Under the pieces are notes generated by a model. It ran no database searches. It worked only from the letters and a program-made list of their open reading frames with translations, and had not been told where the DNA came from. From SAR86 cluster bacterium (GTDB lineage Bacteria > Pseudomonadota > Gammaproteobacteria > Magnimaribacterales > D2472), in contig QOPE01000005.1 in the NCBI GenBank assembly GCA_003331565.1, forward strand, positions 1 to 34,267: a stretch of DNA of 34,267 nucleotides, in the 5' to 3' direction. The translations under genes were made by a program, and so were the position numbers. Shown piece after piece: positions 30,363 through 34,267 of the stretch (the first letter of the stretch is position 1; each line of letters opens with the position of its first letter).

Positions 30363-33300
30363 TTATTCCTCAGTTTCTTGAAGTTCTTGTCTTAATGCTG
30401 CTTCGATTTCATCAGCAGTAAGCATTGACTCTTCTTCTGTTGAGGTTTTTTTATTTTGCATCTTGTCGTGGTACTCCATACCAGTACCTGCAGGAATTAA
30501 CCTACCAACAACAACATTTTCCTTTAATCCTCTTAATACATCTTTCTTACCAGTAACCGAAGCTTCTGTAAGAACACGTGTTGTTTCTTGGAAAGAAGCA
30601 GCTGAGATGAATGAATTGGTTGTTAGAGACGCTTTTGTAATTCCTAGAAGAACTCTTTCGAAAGCAGCCTCTTGCTTGCCAGCATCTTTAGCTTTTTCAT
30701 TTTCTTCGACTAGGTCAGAGTATTCAACTTGATCTCCTTGGATGAATTTTGTTTCACCGCCATCAAGTATTAAAGCCTTTCTGAGCATCTGCCTCAAAAT
30801 AGTCTCAATGTGTTTGTCATTTATAGAAACTCCTTGAAGTCTATAAACATCTTGAATCTCATTGACTATGAAATTAGTGAGCTCAGGAATTCCTCGCAAT
30901 CTAAGTATGTCATGTGGACTTAAAGGTCCATCAGAAATAATATCTCCCTTCTCAACCTGCTCTCCCTCAAAAACGGTAAGAATCCTATGTTTTGGTATAA
31001 GCATTTCTACGTTATGAGCTTTTTTAGTTGCACCATCTGGAGTAATTACGAGCCTTACTTTACCTTTGGTCTCCTTACCAAAAGAAACAAGACCTGATTC
31101 TTCTGCAAGAACCGCTGCATCTTTAGGTTTTCTGGCCTCAAATAAATCTGCAACTCTTGGTAAACCACCTGTAATATCTTTTGTCTTCGAGCCCTCCAAG
31201 GGGATCCTAGCTAGAACCTCACCAGCAGAAATAGAGCCTCCATCCTTAAGGTTAATTAATGCTTTGGCAGGCATCGTGTAATTAGCAGGAGCCTTATGAT
31301 CACCAATAGTTAAAACTTTACCTCGACCATCAACTACTGATATTGAAGGGGCTAGTTCTTTTCCTGCAGATGGTCTTTCAGAAGTTTCAATTACTTCTAC
31401 GCTGCTCATTCCAGTAAGTTCATCTGTTTTAGCTCTAACAGTTACTCCATCAACTATGTCTGTGAATTTAATCTTTCCTTTAACTTCAGAAATAATTGGG
31501 CGTGTATATGGATCCCATCCAGCAACCTTTGTTCCAGGCTCAATGGTTGCACCATCTTTTACAAATAAGGTAGATCCATAAGGGATTTTATGTTTTTCAA
31601 CAAGCTTCCCCTGATCATCGCTTAAAGTAACTAGAGTATTTCTCGAGATAACAACTTCATTTTTATCTTTATTTGTAACTGTTTTAATATCATCAGAAAA
31701 ATTAATTACGCCGTTATTTTCTATAACTACAGCATTATCTTCTGAAGAGCTTGATGCAGCACCACCGATATGGAAAGTTCTCATTGTCAATTGAGTTCCA
31801 GGCTCACCAATCGATTGGGCAGCAACAACCCCAACTGCTTCTCCTCTATGAACTAAATGACCTCTTGCAAGATCACGCCCATAACATTTAGAGCAGACTC
31901 CATATTTTGATTCACAGGTCATTGGAGATCTTACTTTTAAAGAACTCAAATTGAGATCATCAATAACCGGAATAGAATCTTCATCGATCATGTGTCCAGC
32001 TGGGAAAATTTCTTTTCCATCTTTATCGGTAAGTTTTTCAGCAATGACCCTACCGAGAATTCTTTCAGTTAGAGGCTGAATAATCTCACCTCCATCTATT
32101 ATTGATGAAATTACTATTGATTGATCAGTTCCACAATCTTCTTCGATTACAACAGAGTCCATAGCAACATCACAAAGCCTTCTAGTAAGGTATCCAGAGT
32201 TTGCAGTTTTCAATGCAGTATCAGCTAGGCCCTTACGAGCTCCATGAGTTGAAATGAAGTATTGAAGAACTGATAAACCCTCTCTAAAGTTTGCAGTAAT
32301 TGGAGTTTCTATAATTGATCCATCAGGCTTTGACATAAGACCTCTCATACCTGATAACTGCCTAATCTGTGCAGGCGAGCCTCTAGCTCCAGAATCAGCA
32401 TAAATAAATACAGAGTTAAATGATGGCTGCTCGGCTTCTTTTCCATCCTCATCCACAGCAACGTCAGTACTAATCTTAGCCATCATTGCCTTAGCAACCT
32501 TTTCATTTGCGCGCGACCAAATATCGATCACTTTATTGTATCGCTCACCCTGGGTTACAAGGCCTGAAGAAAACTGACTCTCAATTTCTTTTACTTCTTT
32601 CTCAGCTGAATCAATAATTGAAGGCTTTTCTTCTGGGATAACAAAATCATCTACACCAATAGATGAACCGGATCGGGTTGAATAATCGAATCCAAGATAC
32701 ATTAACTGATCAGCAAAAATTACTGTCGATTTCAGTCCCGCCTTTCTGTAAGAGATATCAATTAATTTTGAAATGAGTTTTTTATCTAATATCTTGTTAA
32801 CATTATCGAAGCCAACTTCAATAGGTGTAATCCTCCAGATCAAAGCCCTTCCAACTGTTGTCTCTTCAAGAAACTTTCCTTTGTCAGCATTTGTAATTCT
32901 TACTTTAATTTTTGCATGCAGATCTATAGTTTCAGATTCATAAGCTCTAAGAACTTCATCTGGATTACTAAATACCCTTCCAGACCCTATAGCACCAATT
33001 TTTTCTCTAGTCATATAGTAAAGACCTAATACAACATCTTGAGATGGGTTGATAATTGGCTCTCCGTTGGCAGGAGATAAAATATTATTTGTTGACATCA
33101 TTAAAGCCCTAGCTTCAAGTTGGGCTTCAATTGTTAATGGAACATGAACCGCCATTTGGTCACCATCAAAATCAGCATTAAAAGCAACACATACTAATGG
33201 ATGAAGTTGTATAGCTTTGCCCTCAACCAACAATGGTTCAAATGCTTGGATGCCTAGCCTATGGAGAGTTGGAGCCCTGTTAAGAAGAACAGGATGTTCT

Positions 33301-34267
33301 CTAATGACTTCTTCGAGTATCTCCCAAACTTCTGGAGTTTCTCTTTCAACCAACTTTTTAGCAGCTTTAATAGTTGTAGCTAGCTCTCTGTGTTCAAGCT
33401 TGCCGTAGACATATGGCTTAAATAGTTCAAGGGCCATTTTCTTTGGTAAACCGCATTGATGAAGTTTCAAATTAGGACCAGCAACGATTACAGATCTACC
33501 AGAATAGTCAACTCGCTTACCTAGGAGGTTTTGTCTAAATCTTCCACCCTTACCTTTGATCATATCAGCCAATGATTTGAGTGGTCTTTTGTTGGTGCCG
33601 GTAATGACTCTGCCTCTTCTTCCATTATCTAGAAGTGCATCTACACTTTCTTGAAGCATTCTTTTCTCATTCCTTACAATAATGTCAGGAGCGCCAAGCT
33701 CAAGGAGTCTTCTTAACCTATTGTTTCTATTAATTACCCTGCGGTATAAATCATTTAGATCAGAAGTTGCAAATCGCCCGCCTTCTAAAGGAACAAGTGG
33801 CCTTAAATCAGGTGGAAGAACTGGCAATGCATTCATGATCATCCATTCAGGCTTATTACCAGAATCTTTAAAGGCCTCAAGCAGCTTTAAACGCTTTGAA
33901 AGCTTCTTTAGCTTAGTTTCAGAGTTTGTTTGAGGTACTTCTTCTCTTATTATCTTAATTTCTTCATCTAAATCTATTTCTTGAAGCAGTTGTTGAACAG
34001 CCTCAGCACCCATACCAGCTGTGAATTCATCACCATGCTCATCAAATGCTTCAATATATTCTTCTTCTGTTAGGATTTGGCATTTTTCTAGTTCTGTTAG
34101 GCCTGGATCAGTAATGATGTAGCTTTCAAAATAAAGAACTCTTTCAATCTCTCTTAACGTTAAATCTAATAGCAAGCCTATTCTTGATGGTAATGATTTA
34201 AGGAACCAGATATGAGCAACAGGAGCTGCTAATTCGATATGCCCCATTCTGTCCCGTCTTACTTTTG
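30363..34267 (-). CDS. rpoC: RNA polymerase beta' subunit, N-terminus beyond the window
   Basis: [47 protein letters not shown], catalytic NADFDGDQM; the frame is open to the window end. Confidence 0.98.
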   Translation of the reverse strand, partial: KVRRDRMGHIELAAPVAHIWFLKSLPSRIGLLLDLTLREIERVLYFESYIITDPGLTELEKCQILTEEEYIEAFDEHGDEFTAGMGAEAVQQLLQEIDLDEEIKIIREEVPQTNSETKLKKLSKRLKLLEAFKDSGNKPEWMIMNALPVLPPDLRPLVPLEGGRFATSDLNDLYRRVINRNNRLRRLLELGAPDIIVRNEKRMLQESVDALLDNGRRGRVITGTNKRPLKSLADMIKGKGGRFRQNLLGKRVDYSGRSVIVAGPNLKLHQCGLPKKMALELFKPYVYGKLEHRELATTIKAAKKLVERETPEVWEILEEVIREHPVLLNRAPTLHRLGIQAFEPLLVEGKAIQLHPLVCVAFNADFDGDQMAVHVPLTIEAQLEARALMMSTNNILSPANGEPIINPSQDVVLGLYYMTREKIGAIGSGRVFSNPDEVLRAYESETIDLHAKIKVRITNADKGKFLEETTVGRALIWRITPIEVGFDNVNKILDKKLISKLIDISYRKAGLKSTVIFADQLMYLGFDYSTRSGSSIGVDDFVIPEEKPSIIDSAEKEVKEIESQFSSGLVTQGERYNKVIDIWSRANEKVAKAMMAKISTDVAVDEDGKEAEQPSFNSVFIYADSGARGSPAQIRQLSGMRGLMSKPDGSIIETPITANFREGLSVLQYFISTHGARKGLADTALKTANSGYLTRRLCDVAMDSVVIEEDCGTDQSIVISSIIDGGEIIQPLTERILGRVIAEKLTDKDGKEIFPAGHMIDEDSIPVIDDLNLSSLKVRSPMTCESKYGVCSKCYGRDLARGHLVHRGEAVGVVAAQSIGEPGTQLTMRTFHIGGAASSSSEDNAVVIENNGVINFSDDIKTVTNKDKNEVVISRNTLVTLSDDQGKLVEKHKIPYGSTLFVKDGATIEPGTKVAGWDPYTRPIISEVKGKIKFTDIVDGVTVRAKTDELTGMSSVEVIETSERPSAGKELAPSISVVDGRGKVLTIGDHKAPANYTMPAKALINLKDGGSISAGEVLARIPLEGSKTKDITGGLPRVADLFEARKPKDAAVLAEESGLVSFGKETKGKVRLVITPDGATKKAHNVEMLIPKHRILTVFEGEQVEKGDIISDGPLSPHDILRLRGIPELTNFIVNEIQDVYRLQGVSINDKHIETILRQMLRKALILDGGETKFIQGDQVEYSDLVEENEKAKDAGKQEAAFERVLLGITKASLTTNSFISAASFQETTRVLTEASVTGKKDVLRGLKENVVVGRLIPAGTGMEYHDKMQNKKTSTEEESMLTADEIEAALRQELQETEE

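Overview
The window is a gene-dense, AT-rich chromosomal segment of a gammaproteobacterium; its compactness suggests a streamlined, possibly marine lineage, but the species cannot be determined from the sequence alone. It is almost entirely housekeeping. Left to right it holds: dnaK (partial)-grpE with a sigma32-like promoter, fur <> bamE, ratB-ratA, an NSS-family transporter and a DUF3429-like membrane protein, smpB, ssrA (tmRNA), rpsT, obgE-rpmA-rplU <> ispB-fabA-fabB, a crotonase-family gene, ssb <> uvrA, then an unbroken minus-strand superoperon rpoC-rpsL-rpsG-fusA-[no tuf]-S10-spc-secY-rpmJ-alpha-rplQ. I saw no mobile element, CRISPR array, prophage or defence locus. The strongest unexplained signal is the 61-nt rpsJ-rplC spacer. 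On the mRNA strand it reads GCGGCCAUAGAGGGUAAAGCCCCGUAGAAAGGAG, which closely resembles a conserved 23S rRNA domain I segment (E. coli GCGAUACAGGGUGACAGCCCCGUAC, recalled from memory) lying in the region bound by L4/L24. It sits directly on the Shine-Dalgarno of rplC, which itself starts with TTG. This suggests an rRNA-mimic operator for L4 (or L3/L24) autoregulation placed inside the S10 operon, while the usual upstream S10 leader is too short to be present. Other points of interest are the missing tuf and recN at their usual positions, near-absence of space for the classical r-protein operators, a near-leaderless rpsT, a TTG-started ratA overlapping the preceding stop codon, and convergent genes whose stop codons nearly or actually overlap.
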